A stretch of DNA of 38,356 bases from contig JAFGDC010000417.1 in assembly GCA_016932295.1 (NCBI GenBank), positions 1 through 38,356 of the forward strand. Reading direction: 5' to 3'. The stretch comes from a candidate division CSSED10-310 bacterium (GTDB lineage Bacteria; CSSED10-310; JAFGDC01). Made by a program: the position numbers and the translations under genes. Below the pieces are notes generated by a model. That model was not told the DNA's origin and searched no databases. It saw only the letters and a list, made by a program, of their open reading frames with translations. Positions 16,938 through 25,769 of the stretch are shown in pieces. Position 1 is the first letter of the stretch, and the number at the start of each line of letters is the position of its first letter.

Positions 16938-17942
16938 CTAGCCGCCGGTCAGGTCCGCCTCACGCATGAACCGGGTCGATACCTCAGGCGGAGTCGGATT
17001 GATGTAGAATCCCGTTCCCCATTCGAATCCGGCGACCTTGGTGATAACGGGAATGATCTCGATATGCCAATGATAGGCAAATCCCACCTGGGAACCGAAC
17101 GGCAGGCTGTGAACGATAAAATTGAAGGGCGGATCCTCGAGCACCACGCGCATTCTCAACAGCACGTCCTTGATGAGCTGGGCAAGGTCTCGAAGCAGGT
17201 CTCCACTACTTGATTCGAACCGCGAATGATGCTCTTTCGGGAGTACCCAGGTTTCGAAGGGAAATCTTGGCGCGTAAGGCGCAATAGCAATACAACCGGC
17301 ATTGTGGGAGATCACCCGCCGATCGTCGTTCAGTTCCTGACTGACAATATCACAGAAAATACATCGTTCCTTGTAATTGTAATAACTGCGCGCACCGTCG
17401 ATCTCTTCCTGCACGCGCTTCGGAACGATGGGCAGGGTGATGAGCTGGGAATGGGAGTGTGAAAGGGATGCCCCCGCCGCCCGCCCATGATTCTTGAACA
17501 CCATGGGATACCGTAAACGAATATCCCTGGCCAGATCCTGGATCCGCTCCTGAAAGGCGCGGAACACCAATTGAATGTGTTCGACCGGCAGATCGGCAAG
17601 CTGCAGATCATGCCGCGGCGTTTCGATCACCACTTCATGCGCACCTATCCCGGAAATCCTGTCGAACATACCTTCGCCCCGGCGATGTAACTGCCCTTCC
17701 ACCTGCAGGGCGGGGAACTTGTTGGGAACCACCCGCAAGGTCCATCCAGGTCCGTTCGGAACGCCTGCGGACCGGTATGCCATGACCTCCGGCGGAGTTT
17801 TGTCCTCGTTACCCTCACAAAAAGGACAGAACAGTTCGCGTTCCTCATCCGGCGGTTCGTGATAATCCGTCGGCCGCCGCCCTCTTTCTGATGAAATGAT
17901 CACCCATCGTCCAATAACCGGATCACGCCGCAGTTCAGGCAT
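16938..17942 (-). CDS. galT: Galactose-1-phosphate uridylyltransferase
   Basis: Transfers UMP between UDP-glucose and galactose-1-phosphate (Leloir pathway) through a uridylylated histidine. The protein is 334 residues from the ATG at 17942, which has GGAGG 4 nt upstream; an in-frame GTG at 17960 is less likely. Features are the zinc pair CPFC near residue 40, a second CIFC pair near 200, and the active-site HSHSQ motif (His162, His164, Gln166). A further histidine-rich stretch, AYHWHIEIIP, lies near the C-terminus. The order galT-purA with 12 bp between suggests co-transcription. No galK, galE or galM is adjacent. A broader ADP- or UDP-sugar transferase role is possible, because the family includes ADP-glucose phosphorylases. 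Confidence 0.9.
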   Translation of the reverse strand: MPELRRDPVIGRWVIISSERGRRPTDYHEPPDEERELFCPFCEGNEDKTPPEVMAYRSAGVPNGPGWTLRVVPNKFPALQVEGQLHRRGEGMFDRISGIGAHEVVIETPRHDLQLADLPVEHIQLVFRAFQERIQDLARDIRLRYPMVFKNHGRAAGASLSHSHSQLITLPIVPKRVQEEIDGARSYYNYKERCIFCDIVSQELNDDRRVISHNAGCIAIAPYAPRFPFETWVLPKEHHSRFESSSGDLLRDLAQLIKDVLLRMRVVLEDPPFNFIVHSLPFGSQVGFAYHWHIEIIPVITKVAGFEWGTGFYINPTPPEVSTRFMREADLTGG

Positions 17943-18049
17943 GGCGCCTCCTCGATGCACCGCATGTATTCACGACATCCGGCCAGGCATCATGGTCGAT
18001 TGAAACGAAGCAGGGAAAGAGTGTTGTCACTTGATATCGGGCGGCCGGT

Positions 18050-18532
18050 TCATTCGCGGCGCGATTGCTTGCGACCGGAAATCGAATCCCGTGCACTCTC
18101 GATCTTGGCTTCGTCCGGTGAGACCAGGTCATCGATCGATAGCCTCCGTAACAGAATCTGCAACTGTTCCCGGGTCAGCACCGACTGCATCTGCTCTATC
18201 AGCGCCAACCGCTGACCCATCAAAGTGGTCATGGAACCCATGATATCCTGTCGCAGGATGTGCACCTTTTCCATGACAATGGGCCGCTCGGCCAGCAATC
18301 CCCTGAGCTGCTCATACTGGCTCTCGAGCTGCTGCCTGGTGGCTCTCAGTTCATTACCGATTTCCTTTTCCATCGAATCCAATTTGATGATCTGATCCTC
18401 GGACAACTGAATCGTCTTCCTGGTCTTGTCGATAAGGCGGTCACTCGCCGTCAGAAGAATGTCAGCGGCCATCACGGTCCAGCACAATCCACACGAAGCC
18501 AGAACCGCTCCCACGATGATCGTCCTCTTCAT
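18050..18532 (-). CDS. Periplasmic Spy/CpxP-like (LTXXQ) protein
   Basis: A 160-residue exported protein with a signal peptide (MKRTIIVGAVLASCGLCW, cleavage near AMA/AD at residues 21-23). The rest is all-helical and charged, with two LTXXQ-like motifs (LSEDQ and LTREQ) typical of Spy/CpxP/ZraP periplasmic chaperones and metal-stress proteins. The ribosome-binding site GGAG lies 8-9 nt upstream. The gene is divergent from the secreted protein at 18792. The family assignment rests on motif and architecture only. Confidence 0.72.
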   Translation of the reverse strand: MKRTIIVGAVLASCGLCWTVMAADILLTASDRLIDKTRKTIQLSEDQIIKLDSMEKEIGNELRATRQQLESQYEQLRGLLAERPIVMEKVHILRQDIMGSMTTLMGQRLALIEQMQSVLTREQLQILLRRLSIDDLVSPDEAKIESARDSISGRKQSRRE

Positions 18533-18566
18533 CCTCGGTCTCCTTCCCTGTAAACGACAACGTCAT

Positions 18567-18595
18567 TTTGTACCATATCATGCCTTCCACGACAA
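18567..18595 (-). promoter_or_regulatory. Putative promoter for the LTXXQ protein
   Basis: On the minus strand TTGTCG (18590-18595), a 17-nt spacer and TACAAA (18567-18572), each 4/6 to consensus. They lie about 35 bp upstream of the start codon. A moderate match. Confidence 0.35.
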
Positions 18596-18718
18596 GTTCC
18601 GAACCATGCACCGGTAACGACATCGCTGTCGTAAGGCGGTCCCGCCGTGACCGGTGAAGCATGCCTGTACGATACCTGAAAAAGAGGGTCCGGATCGCAA
18701 CGGACACGCATGCGGCGG

Positions 18719-18748
18719 TTGACGGAGCGAGCCGCTCACTGCTACTTT
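18719..18748 (+). promoter_or_regulatory. Putative promoter for the secreted protein at 18792
   Basis: TTGACG (18719-18724; 5/6), an 18-nt spacer and a weak TACTTT (18743-18748; 3/6). The position about 45 bp upstream of the start codon fits, but the -10 match is poor. Confidence 0.3.
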
Positions 18749-18791
18749 CTCCTTAGAGATTGTCTTTGTGAGTAGAAAAAGGGAGGTCATG

Positions 18792-19586
18792 ATGAAAAGA
18801 ATTCTCGTTACACTGTCTTTCGTGGTGGTCGCCGTCTCATTGACCGGCGCGGTGCTGGCTGATTGCGACACGAACATGGTGAAAAATGGAGTGCGCTGGG
18901 AATTCCATCGCATGGATGACGGCAACCAGTATCATGAGACCGACGTCAAACAGCAGTTCGCTCCCGGCGAGGTGCTGGCGCTTGATCTTCCCTGTCCCGA
19001 CATGATCGTCAATACCGTGCAGATCGAATGGGATGATATGCGCGGCAAGATGAGCGCTTCCTTGTATACCTACCCCGGCAACAAGAATCATGGATCACGC
19101 GATGTCGGTTCACCCAAATCAAGAGAGTCGTGGACCATTGAGAAGGCAACGAGCAGGATCGAGTTCCACTTCTCCGGCAGGAAGCAGGCGATGGTGAAGT
19201 GGATCCGCGTTTTCTACGGGCGGGACATGAAGAGCGGCAAACAGATCAAGGCATCCAACGACCTCAAGTATGACCAGCGCATCCACATGGCCAGCGGCCC
19301 ACTCCGCTCGGGGAAGGTCATCACTTACCGGGACAATGTTTTCACCATAGAATTCACCAATGGCGGCCGGGAGAAACTCGGCAAAGGCGCCATTCGCCGG
19401 ATCGAATTCCCCCGAAACACCGGATGGGGATCCGCCACCGGCAAGAACGGCGCCACCGTGCCGTTCCAGCCGATTCTCTATCATGATGGTCTCATCGATT
19501 TCGTGAAAAAGGAAAACGTCGGACCAATCACCAAAACGGACCTTTCTATCGAAACATTTGCGGTAATCAATTTCCCGGTTAATTGA
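18792..19586 (+). CDS. Secreted protein of unknown function
   Basis: A 264-residue exported protein. The signal peptide is MKRILVTLSFVVVAVSLTG with a likely cut after VLA, before DCDTN. The mature part is beta-strand-rich with many aromatic and basic residues. It includes an internal segment that looks like a lectin or galactose-binding sandwich (ALDLPCPDMIVNTVQIEWDD). There are only two cysteines in the mature chain, near the start. The second of two adjacent ATGs (18792) is preferred because GGGAGG is 5 nt upstream. Its stop overlaps the end of the convergent radical SAM gene by 8 bp. No family was recognised. Confidence 0.75.
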   Translation: MKRILVTLSFVVVAVSLTGAVLADCDTNMVKNGVRWEFHRMDDGNQYHETDVKQQFAPGEVLALDLPCPDMIVNTVQIEWDDMRGKMSASLYTYPGNKNHGSRDVGSPKSRESWTIEKATSRIEFHFSGRKQAMVKWIRVFYGRDMKSGKQIKASNDLKYDQRIHMASGPLRSGKVITYRDNVFTIEFTNGGREKLGKGAIRRIEFPRNTGWGSATGKNGATVPFQPILYHDGLIDFVKKENVGPITKTDLSIETFAVINFPVN

Positions 19587-21063
19587 TCCGGCAGAACCGC
19601 GCCAGTTTCCTGCGGAGTAATCCCCTGGCCATGGCGGCATAGCGCCGCATATCACGGAATGAGCGGATGCTCTTGATCGCCCTGGGGATCCGGCGCCACA
19701 CCGAATACCCCTGGAGTTCGGCCCACTCCACCAGCAGGACCGAGATTTCTTCCCATGTCAACTTGTCCATGAAAATCGGTACATCACCCTGGGCTGCGGG
19801 GAGGGTGGGCACATCGGCGCGGCCCTTGTGGGTCCATGAAAAGTCCCTGGGCAGCGCTCCGGATTCCCGGGCCAGTGATTCCAACCTGGTGCCCGGGTAA
19901 ATGTGAAGGAGCGCCATGGATGCCTTGGCGACATCCCTGTACTGCTTGATCATGGCCATGGTCTGGCGCGCCTCTTCCATGGTCTCGGTGGGATTGCTGA
20001 AGATGTAGAATGGGTTGGGCTGCACGCCCAGTTCCCGGCACCATGCCATCAGTTCATGCACCATTTCCAGCCGCAATTGCTTGCCGATCACTTCGTCCAG
20101 GATACGCTGCGAGCCAGACTCGACGCCGAAGCCGATGGTGTAACAACCTGCTCTCTTCATCAGCGCCAACAGGTCGCGACTCATGGTATCGACCCGTACC
20201 TCGCAGAAGAAGGGCAGATCCCACCCTTTGGAGAGCATCCCTTCACAGATCCGCTCGACCCGGCGCGGATTTGAATTGAACGTATCGTCAAAAATCCACA
20301 GGGCTTGTGCGCCAAAGCGCCCCAACGCATCCTCCATCTCGGCCAACACCGACTCCGCCGAACGGAGCCGGCAACGGCGCCCCCACATCATGGCCGAAGC
20401 GCAGAAGATGCAGTCGAACGGACAACCGCGGCTGGTCATGAGATTGACGAACCGGCGGCGGCCCTTGTCCGGCACATCCAGAATGAAATTGTAACGATCC
20501 AGGCCGTAGAGATGCCGCGCCGGAAAGGGCAGGCTGTCAAGATCCTTGATGAACTCCTGAGGGTCGGTGCGATGGATCTCGCCATCACGGCGCACCGTGA
20601 TGCCACGCACAGATGTCAACGGTTCGCCTTCCCGCACCGCCTGAAGCAGTTCCACTATGGTGTATTCTCCCTCGCCGCACACCACCGCATCCAGGCTGGT
20701 AATATGCGTCAGCGTGTCCTCGTCGGCCAGGGAGACATGAGGTCCACCCGCCACCACGATGGCGCCGGGCAGCACCTGCCTGGCGAGGTCAATGGCGGCG
20801 AAGCCCTGGAACCTGTTCTCGGTGGTGAAGGTCACCCCAACGACCGAAGGCTGGAGTTCCTTCAGGCGCCTGGCCAGACCACCGGCATCCAGTCCCTCGA
20901 GATACGCATCGATAATGGCCACCTCGAAGCCGGCCCGTTCCGCAACGGCGCCTATATACCCGATCCCCAGCGGCGGCATCAGCGATCCCTTTTGCCAGCG
21001 ATCGGCATAATAGCCTCCAGGAGGGACGAGCAGTAAGAGATCCAGCGGCGCTCGCGATTTCAT
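19579..21063 (-). CDS. Cobalamin-binding radical SAM protein (last gene of the glyco-operon)
   Basis: A 494-residue class B radical SAM protein. The B12-binding domain (about 1-150) contains AIVVAGGPHVSLADED and the CGEGEYTIVELL segment. The linker carries LDSLPFPARHLY, and the core has CPFDCIFC (Cys214, Cys218, Cys221), then IFDDTFNSN and GFGVESGSQR. The C-terminal 120 residues are helical and basic. The ATG overlaps the epimerase stop by 4 bp. It is about 30-40% similar by eye to the 26848 copy, sharing the GMKMYFYAA/RDMRRYAAM-like tail, which suggests the two are paralogues acting in one pathway. Candidate chemistries are methylation or ring/chain modification of a lipid or sugar; the substrate is unknown. 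Confidence 0.92.
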   Translation of the reverse strand: MKSRAPLDLLLLVPPGGYYADRWQKGSLMPPLGIGYIGAVAERAGFEVAIIDAYLEGLDAGGLARRLKELQPSVVGVTFTTENRFQGFAAIDLARQVLPGAIVVAGGPHVSLADEDTLTHITSLDAVVCGEGEYTIVELLQAVREGEPLTSVRGITVRRDGEIHRTDPQEFIKDLDSLPFPARHLYGLDRYNFILDVPDKGRRRFVNLMTSRGCPFDCIFCASAMMWGRRCRLRSAESVLAEMEDALGRFGAQALWIFDDTFNSNPRRVERICEGMLSKGWDLPFFCEVRVDTMSRDLLALMKRAGCYTIGFGVESGSQRILDEVIGKQLRLEMVHELMAWCRELGVQPNPFYIFSNPTETMEEARQTMAMIKQYRDVAKASMALLHIYPGTRLESLARESGALPRDFSWTHKGRADVPTLPAAQGDVPIFMDKLTWEEISVLLVEWAELQGYSVWRRIPRAIKSIRSFRDMRRYAAMARGLLRRKLARFCRIN

Positions 21064-22037
21064 GGCAACAATCCCGCCTTTCTGTATGCGGCGACGGTGG
21101 CGGCGAATCCTTCCCGCAGCCTGGTGAGAGGCGCGAAACCGAGATCATGACGCGCCGCGTCGATGCAGTATGCGCGATCCTTGATGAAAAAATCCACCTT
21201 TCGTTCGTTGATAGGCGCCTCTCCACCCCATAGCCGCCAGATCCTCTCCGCCATCCGTCCCGCCAATCTCGCCACCGGCAACGGCAACCGCACCGCCGGC
21301 AGCTTCACCCCGAGAGCGGCGGCGATCATGGTGCAGAGTTCATCGATGGTCACGATCTCCGCCCCCCCCAGGTTGTAGATTTTCCCTTCGGCCGCCGCCT
21401 GCTGTGTGATGCACTTCAGGAAGCCGTCCACCAGGTCATCGATGTACACCGGATGCTGCCGGTTTGTTGCCGGACCCGCCAGCACCATCCGGTGACGGGC
21501 CGTCGCCCTGAACAGTTTCAACGTGCGGAGGTCGGCGGGGCCATACACCCAGGCAGGGCGCACCACGCATGCCCGCAAACCACGATCCTGATAGCGGCGC
21601 ACCACATCCTCGGCGGCCGCTTTGCTTCGTTCATAGGGATCCTCGGGCGCCAACTCAGTGCGCTCATCCGCCACGGCTCCCCTCACCGAACCGTAGACAC
21701 CGCAACTGCTGCAATGCACCACCCAGGGGATTCGGCGCGAGAAGGCGGCGAACATGACATGCTCGGTTCCTTTCACGTTCACCAGGTTGAACAGGTCTTC
21801 GGGTGTACCGGATGGACCGAGCACGCTGGCCAGGTGGATCACCGCATCCACCCCATCCATTGGAGCCGCGAGGGTTTCGGGCAGTGTCACATCGCCATGA
21901 TGGACAATGGTGGACCGAAGTACGTCCGGCACGTCACCCGATCGCACCAGGGCGTGCACTTCGTGCCCCTCGATGCAGAGGCGCGCGCACAGGTGTGACC
22001 CGATGAATCCAGTCGCCCCGGTCACCATCAGCTTCAT
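21060..22037 (-). CDS. NAD-dependent sugar epimerase/dehydratase (extended SDR)
   Basis: A 325-residue extended SDR. The start is MKLMVTGATGFIGSHL with the GxxGxxG NAD-binding motif. The catalytic YxxxK is YERSK, preceded by HCSSCGVYG; VRPAWVYGP follows. These proteins epimerise, dehydrate or reduce nucleotide sugars. The ATG at 22037 overlaps the upstream stop (ATGA) and begins exactly at family homology; about 99 further codons open upstream are the shadow of the neighbouring gene. It is the eighth gene of the 30214-19579 operon and probably supplies or modifies a sugar for its two glycosyltransferases. Confidence 0.92.
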   Translation of the reverse strand: MKLMVTGATGFIGSHLCARLCIEGHEVHALVRSGDVPDVLRSTIVHHGDVTLPETLAAPMDGVDAVIHLASVLGPSGTPEDLFNLVNVKGTEHVMFAAFSRRIPWVVHCSSCGVYGSVRGAVADERTELAPEDPYERSKAAAEDVVRRYQDRGLRACVVRPAWVYGPADLRTLKLFRATARHRMVLAGPATNRQHPVYIDDLVDGFLKCITQQAAAEGKIYNLGGAEIVTIDELCTMIAAALGVKLPAVRLPLPVARLAGRMAERIWRLWGGEAPINERKVDFFIKDRAYCIDAARHDLGFAPLTRLREGFAATVAAYRKAGLLP

Positions 22038-23008
22038 GGCGCTGTATCCTTGTGCCTGGTCACGTAAATGATGCCCCCCACCAGGCCATAGCACAATATG
22101 AGCAAAAAAGAGAGCCAGGAAAAAGCCACGGCACCGCTGGCGGTGATGCCGACCTTGTCGAAAAAGAACATATCGATGGACTCCCGCAGCCCGATGCCGT
22201 TGATGAAGAACGGCACCATGAGCAGCACGGCGCGGATGGGAATGGCGAAAAAGAAGAAGGCGATCGAGACGTGATCGATCCCCAGGGCTCTCGCAACAAA
22301 ATAATAGTGAATGATGTAATTCACTTGGAGGCATAATCCGGCGGCCAATGCCCTGATGAGGTAACCAGGCTTCTCGCGGTAAATGACCACCGCGCGATAC
22401 ATACGTTCGAGTCGGATGGCGATCCCGGCGAAACGGCCGCGGTCGAGCAGCCGTATCAATCGCAGGGCGATCCGTTCATGGAGGAAGAACATGATCGATG
22501 TCAACAACAGGAGGACGAAGCAGAAACTCACCCAGAACCGACCGGCGTAGGTGACGGTCTCGAATCCGACATTCAGACCAAGCAGCAGGACAATCGCGGC
22601 GAATGACAACAACGTGAGGACACCCGAGCCACGCTCGATGAGCACCACGGCGAGAGGTTCAACACCTGATTTCTTGATCTTTGCGGTATCGTAGATCCGG
22701 ACCACATCGCCACCCACCCGGCCGGGCAGGAAGGTATTGAAGAATCCTCCGACCAGGTAGAACTTGAACAGGGTCGTCAGTTCGACCCGCATATCCTGGG
22801 CCAGCAGCAACTGGCGCCAGCGCATGGCGCTCAGCAGCAGGCCAACCACGTGGAGGGCGGCGGCTGCCAGCAGCCAGGCTGGCCTGATCCGGACAAGGCT
22901 GGCGCCGATTTCCGCCATGTCGATTTTACCGAACAGCAGGAAAGCGCCTATCAGGGCAACCGATACCAGCACCTTGCCAATGGTCAACAGGGAACGACGC
23001 GCGGACAT
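22034..23008 (-). CDS. AglD/MprF-type integral membrane protein (flippase-like)
   Basis: A protein of 324 residues from the ATG at 23008 with about eight hydrophobic segments. It carries the family signature FLPGRVGGDVVRIYDTAKI and the C-terminal INGIGLRES stretch of the lysylphosphatidylglycerol synthase transmembrane (UPF0104/AglD) family. Members are found in glycolipid and polyprenyl-phosphate-sugar pathways and are often assumed to flip lipids across the membrane; this is not shown for this protein. The start is uncertain. The ATG at 23008 lies 1 nt after the acyltransferase stop and suits coupling, but an in-frame GTG at 23068 would add 20 basic residues. It is the seventh gene of the operon. 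Confidence 0.88.
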   Translation of the reverse strand: MSARRSLLTIGKVLVSVALIGAFLLFGKIDMAEIGASLVRIRPAWLLAAAALHVVGLLLSAMRWRQLLLAQDMRVELTTLFKFYLVGGFFNTFLPGRVGGDVVRIYDTAKIKKSGVEPLAVVLIERGSGVLTLLSFAAIVLLLGLNVGFETVTYAGRFWVSFCFVLLLLTSIMFFLHERIALRLIRLLDRGRFAGIAIRLERMYRAVVIYREKPGYLIRALAAGLCLQVNYIIHYYFVARALGIDHVSIAFFFFAIPIRAVLLMVPFFINGIGLRESIDMFFFDKVGITASGAVAFSWLSFLLILCYGLVGGIIYVTRHKDTAP

Positions 23009-23009
23009 A

Positions 23010-23795
23010 TCAGGACTGGTTTCCGACACTACCGGCGCTGTCCGGCGCAATCCGTTTTTTCGCGACACGGGCGGGGATACCGGCGGTGATGGAATAGGCT
23101 GGCAGCCGCCGGTTTACCACAGCGCATGCGGCAACCACCGTATCCCGTTCGATATAGCTGCCGTCCAGGACATACACGCCGGCGCCGAGCCAGAGATTGT
23201 CCTCGAGAACAATGCCCTTGGATTCTGAGCCCTGCTGAATGATGGGGATATCGGTACGTTCGAAGCTGTGCTCTCCCCCACCAATGATATAGCAATATGC
23301 CGCGATGAGGATGTTGGAGCCGAGCCGCACGGAACTCTCGGAATGGATCATGCAGTTCAACGAAATGTTGGTGTTATCGCCAATAGAGATATCTCCACCC
23401 TTGCATGACAGGACCGTATTCCTGGCAATGATGACATTGTCACCCAACTCGATTCCACGATTGTTGTCGCCCTTGGCATCGAGCACCACGTAGTCGTCTA
23501 TGACCGTGTTGTCACCGATGGTGATTTTACGTGGATGCCGGATGGTGACGTTGCGACCGAATACGACATTGCGGCCGCAACGCTTGAACAGTTTCGGATA
23601 GAATACCTTGCGCAGCAGATATCCCGGTGCGCCCGGGAGCCATCCGAACAGGTCGACGATCAGCTCATACTTGAAGAGATGCCAGAGGCTGGAGTCGCCG
23701 ATGACGATATCCATATACTTGGACAGGGCAGATTTTTTCTCCGAGGTCAGTGCCGACTGCAGCTCGGTTTTAGCTTCTGAACGAATCTCATCCAT
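23010..23795 (-). CDS. Hexapeptide-repeat acyltransferase
   Basis: A 261-residue left-handed beta-helix protein. A helical N-terminus (about 1-75) precedes a long run of hexapeptide repeats ([IV]GDN[TV] units: ITIGDNTVIDDYVVLD, IELGDNVIIARN, ISIGDNTNISLN, IVLEDNLWLGAG). It ends in the usual loop AGIPARVAKKR. Family members acetylate or acylate sugars and other small molecules with acetyl-CoA; active-site His candidates are in CMIHSE. The ATG overlaps the GT4 gene by 8 bp. It is the sixth gene of the operon, consistent with O- or N-acetylation of the glycan. The N-terminal stretch DLFGWLPGAPGYLLRKVFYP recalls acyltransferases acting near membranes. Confidence 0.9.
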   Translation of the reverse strand: MDEIRSEAKTELQSALTSEKKSALSKYMDIVIGDSSLWHLFKYELIVDLFGWLPGAPGYLLRKVFYPKLFKRCGRNVVFGRNVTIRHPRKITIGDNTVIDDYVVLDAKGDNNRGIELGDNVIIARNTVLSCKGGDISIGDNTNISLNCMIHSESSVRLGSNILIAAYCYIIGGGEHSFERTDIPIIQQGSESKGIVLEDNLWLGAGVYVLDGSYIERDTVVAACAVVNRRLPAYSITAGIPARVAKKRIAPDSAGSVGNQS

Positions 23796-24987
23796 TGTTC
23801 ACGCCCTTTCCGGTGCCGCCGGCGGTCACGTTTTTCACGATTTCGTCGGTCAGTTGCAGGAACCGCTCGTACGAATACTCCCGAGCCAGGAGATCCGCGG
23901 CGGCCCGGCCGAACCGCCGCCCCAGTTCCTCATCGCCGGCCAGGCGTACCATACCCTCGGCGAAGGCGCGGCGATCGAAGGGAACCAGCAGCGCTTCAGC
24001 ATCGCCGAGAACCTGGCGATGCGTCTCCAGGTCAGTAGCCAGGATCGGCTTCCCAGACTGCATGTACGAATAGATTTTCAAGGGGGTATTGTTGCCGATG
24101 GACCGAGGTGATACCAGGATATCAGCCGCGGCCATGTACAGGCTCATTTCAGCCACCGGCCGGCGGCCCATGAACAGGACGCTGTCCACAATGTCCAGGG
24201 TCCGCGCCAGGGTTTTCAAGCTGCTCACCTGGTGCTCCTCGCCGCCTACCAGGACAAGACGGAGTTCAGGAACCGACTGCCGGGCATCGTGGAAGGCCTC
24301 GAGCAGGAAATCCAACCCCTGGTTGGCTTCCAGTGTGCCGGTATAGACCACGACCTTGCAGCCGTTCAATCCCAATCGTGCGCACAGCGACTCGACGTCG
24401 CCGTCGTCGATGGCGACGCAATCCATGGTCAGTGAGACATTTTCGATGAGTTTCACCGGTTTCTTCGGATCGATCTGCGTGATCCTCCGGACCAGGGCGG
24501 GACAGATGGCGATAACGGCATCCGCGTGTCTCACGGCGAACGCCTCGATAGGCATGAAGAGGTGGCGGAAGCGGCGCAGAACGGGAACATCGTAATTGTC
24601 GAACTGCTGCGGCAGACTGGAATGCATGTCGTAGAGGTGCGGCAGCCTGAACCAGCCGGCCAGGAGCGCGCCTATGAAGACGGCATCCTCGTGCGTATGG
24701 AGGTAGGCATACCGCCGACGCCGCAACTGCCGCCATGTCATGAAAAAGAGCACTATCCACATGGGCAGTTTCTTGAGGGAAAAGCCGATGCCAATGGACC
24801 GTATACCGAGCACCCGTGGTGTTCGGATGACCGTCAATCCTGCCATCTCAACCTGCTCGCCCAGGTGATAGGTGAGCAAATCCACCGTGTGCCCCAGAGC
24901 GATGAGTGCCTTCACCCGATGATAGACGCTGAAGGGAGTGCCGCGAGGTTGAAAAAAAGGTTCCGGCGCGATCATCAGGATCCTCAT
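23788..24987 (-). CDS. GT4-like glycosyltransferase
   Basis: A 399-residue GT-B glycosyltransferase. The start is MRILMIAPEPFFQPRGTPFS, and the acceptor-domain helix follows in VYHRVKAL. The donor half has VVVYTGTLEANQGLDFLLEA, LVGGEEHQVSSL and the SPRSIGNNTPLKIYSYMQSG stretch, the counterpart of the GT4 EPFGLxxxEAMA region with Lys-Ile in place of the first Glu context. The ATG at 24987 shares one base with the methyltransferase stop (TGATG); about 122 upstream codons in the same frame are antisense shadow. It is the fifth gene of the operon. Retaining transfer of one sugar to a lipid acceptor is likely; donor and acceptor are not identifiable. Confidence 0.9.
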   Translation of the reverse strand: MRILMIAPEPFFQPRGTPFSVYHRVKALIALGHTVDLLTYHLGEQVEMAGLTVIRTPRVLGIRSIGIGFSLKKLPMWIVLFFMTWRQLRRRRYAYLHTHEDAVFIGALLAGWFRLPHLYDMHSSLPQQFDNYDVPVLRRFRHLFMPIEAFAVRHADAVIAICPALVRRITQIDPKKPVKLIENVSLTMDCVAIDDGDVESLCARLGLNGCKVVVYTGTLEANQGLDFLLEAFHDARQSVPELRLVLVGGEEHQVSSLKTLARTLDIVDSVLFMGRRPVAEMSLYMAAADILVSPRSIGNNTPLKIYSYMQSGKPILATDLETHRQVLGDAEALLVPFDRRAFAEGMVRLAGDEELGRRFGRAAADLLAREYSYERFLQLTDEIVKNVTAGGTGKGVNNG

Positions 24988-25769
24988 CACCGCTCCTCTC
25001 TGGTCGGCCGGACGGCCATCAACGTGAGTGGTGCACCCAGGCGGCCGGTAAGCCCGAGGCGACGCATGCACCGCTCGACCCCATCCGACCACGCCGGCCG
25101 CTTCATCATCCGGTGCACGAAGAAGGGCAGCAGAAACTGGCGACTCCGCGCCGCAACGAAAAATCCGCAGCGCGCGAACTCCTCTCCCACTTCCCTTTCG
25201 GACAGCACGGCATACACTTGGGTTGACCGTTTTATCCTCTTTTTCAGCGGCAGCAGGACCGGCGCCAGGACGGCGATGCTCGAGCGGGGCGGAAAATCCA
25301 CGATCACCACGCGCCGGCTGATGCGACACAGTTCCGCCAGTACGGCGCGCCAATCGAGAACATGCATGAGCATGCGCGACGACACCACCACATCGAACGA
25401 GCGATCCTTAAAGGGGAGGGCATGGGCGTCCGCCTGCCCGCAGCTCAACCTGATATCCAGCGCGGCAGCCTTCCGCATGGCCTCCACCAACATCGGCAAG
25501 GAAGCATCCACTGCCATGACCTCTGCCCCCCGCCGGCGGAGCGGCAGGGAGAACCGCCCCGTGCCGGCTCCCACATCGAGGACTTTCAAACCCTCCGGAT
25601 CCGGCATCAACTCCCAGAGCTGGCGCTCATGCACCTGTTGAAAATAGGCTCCGACCGCGCCGCCGAAACGGTCCTGGTCGAATCCACGGGCGATTTCCGG
25701 ACGGGCGTAGTCGGCATAGCTGTAATGCTCCCTGTTGGAAGAATCGCCCGGGGATCGCGAGGTGCTCAT
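24987..25769 (-). CDS. Class I SAM-dependent methyltransferase
   Basis: A 260-residue protein from the ATG at 25769, which overlaps the SPASM gene's stop (ATGA). Motif I is VLDVGAGTGRFSLPL, followed by AVDASLPMLVEAM (acidic residue binding the SAM ribose). A post-motif SFDVVVSSRMLMHVLDW is typical of the UbiE/type 11 group that methylates small molecules and lipids. A short hydrophobic patch (RSSIAVLAPVLLPL) may contact the membrane. It is the fourth gene of the operon. The substrate is probably an intermediate of the same glycoconjugate pathway, but this is inference. Confidence 0.9.
   Translation of the reverse strand: MSTSRSPGDSSNREHYSYADYARPEIARGFDQDRFGGAVGAYFQQVHERQLWELMPDPEGLKVLDVGAGTGRFSLPLRRRGAEVMAVDASLPMLVEAMRKAAALDIRLSCGQADAHALPFKDRSFDVVVSSRMLMHVLDWRAVLAELCRISRRVVIVDFPPRSSIAVLAPVLLPLKKRIKRSTQVYAVLSEREVGEEFARCGFFVAARSRQFLLPFFVHRMMKRPAWSDGVERCMRRLGLTGRLGAPLTLMAVRPTREER

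Noticed and set aside
17208..17224. GATTCGAACC, the reverse complement of a tRNA T-loop consensus
   Set aside because: It lies inside the well-supported galT gene and no acceptor stem, anticodon arm or D arm can be drawn around it.
22038..22334. N-terminal extension of the sugar epimerase by about 99 residues
   Set aside because: The extension is the out-of-frame reading of the membrane-protein gene; family homology and the ATGA overlap place the start at 22037.
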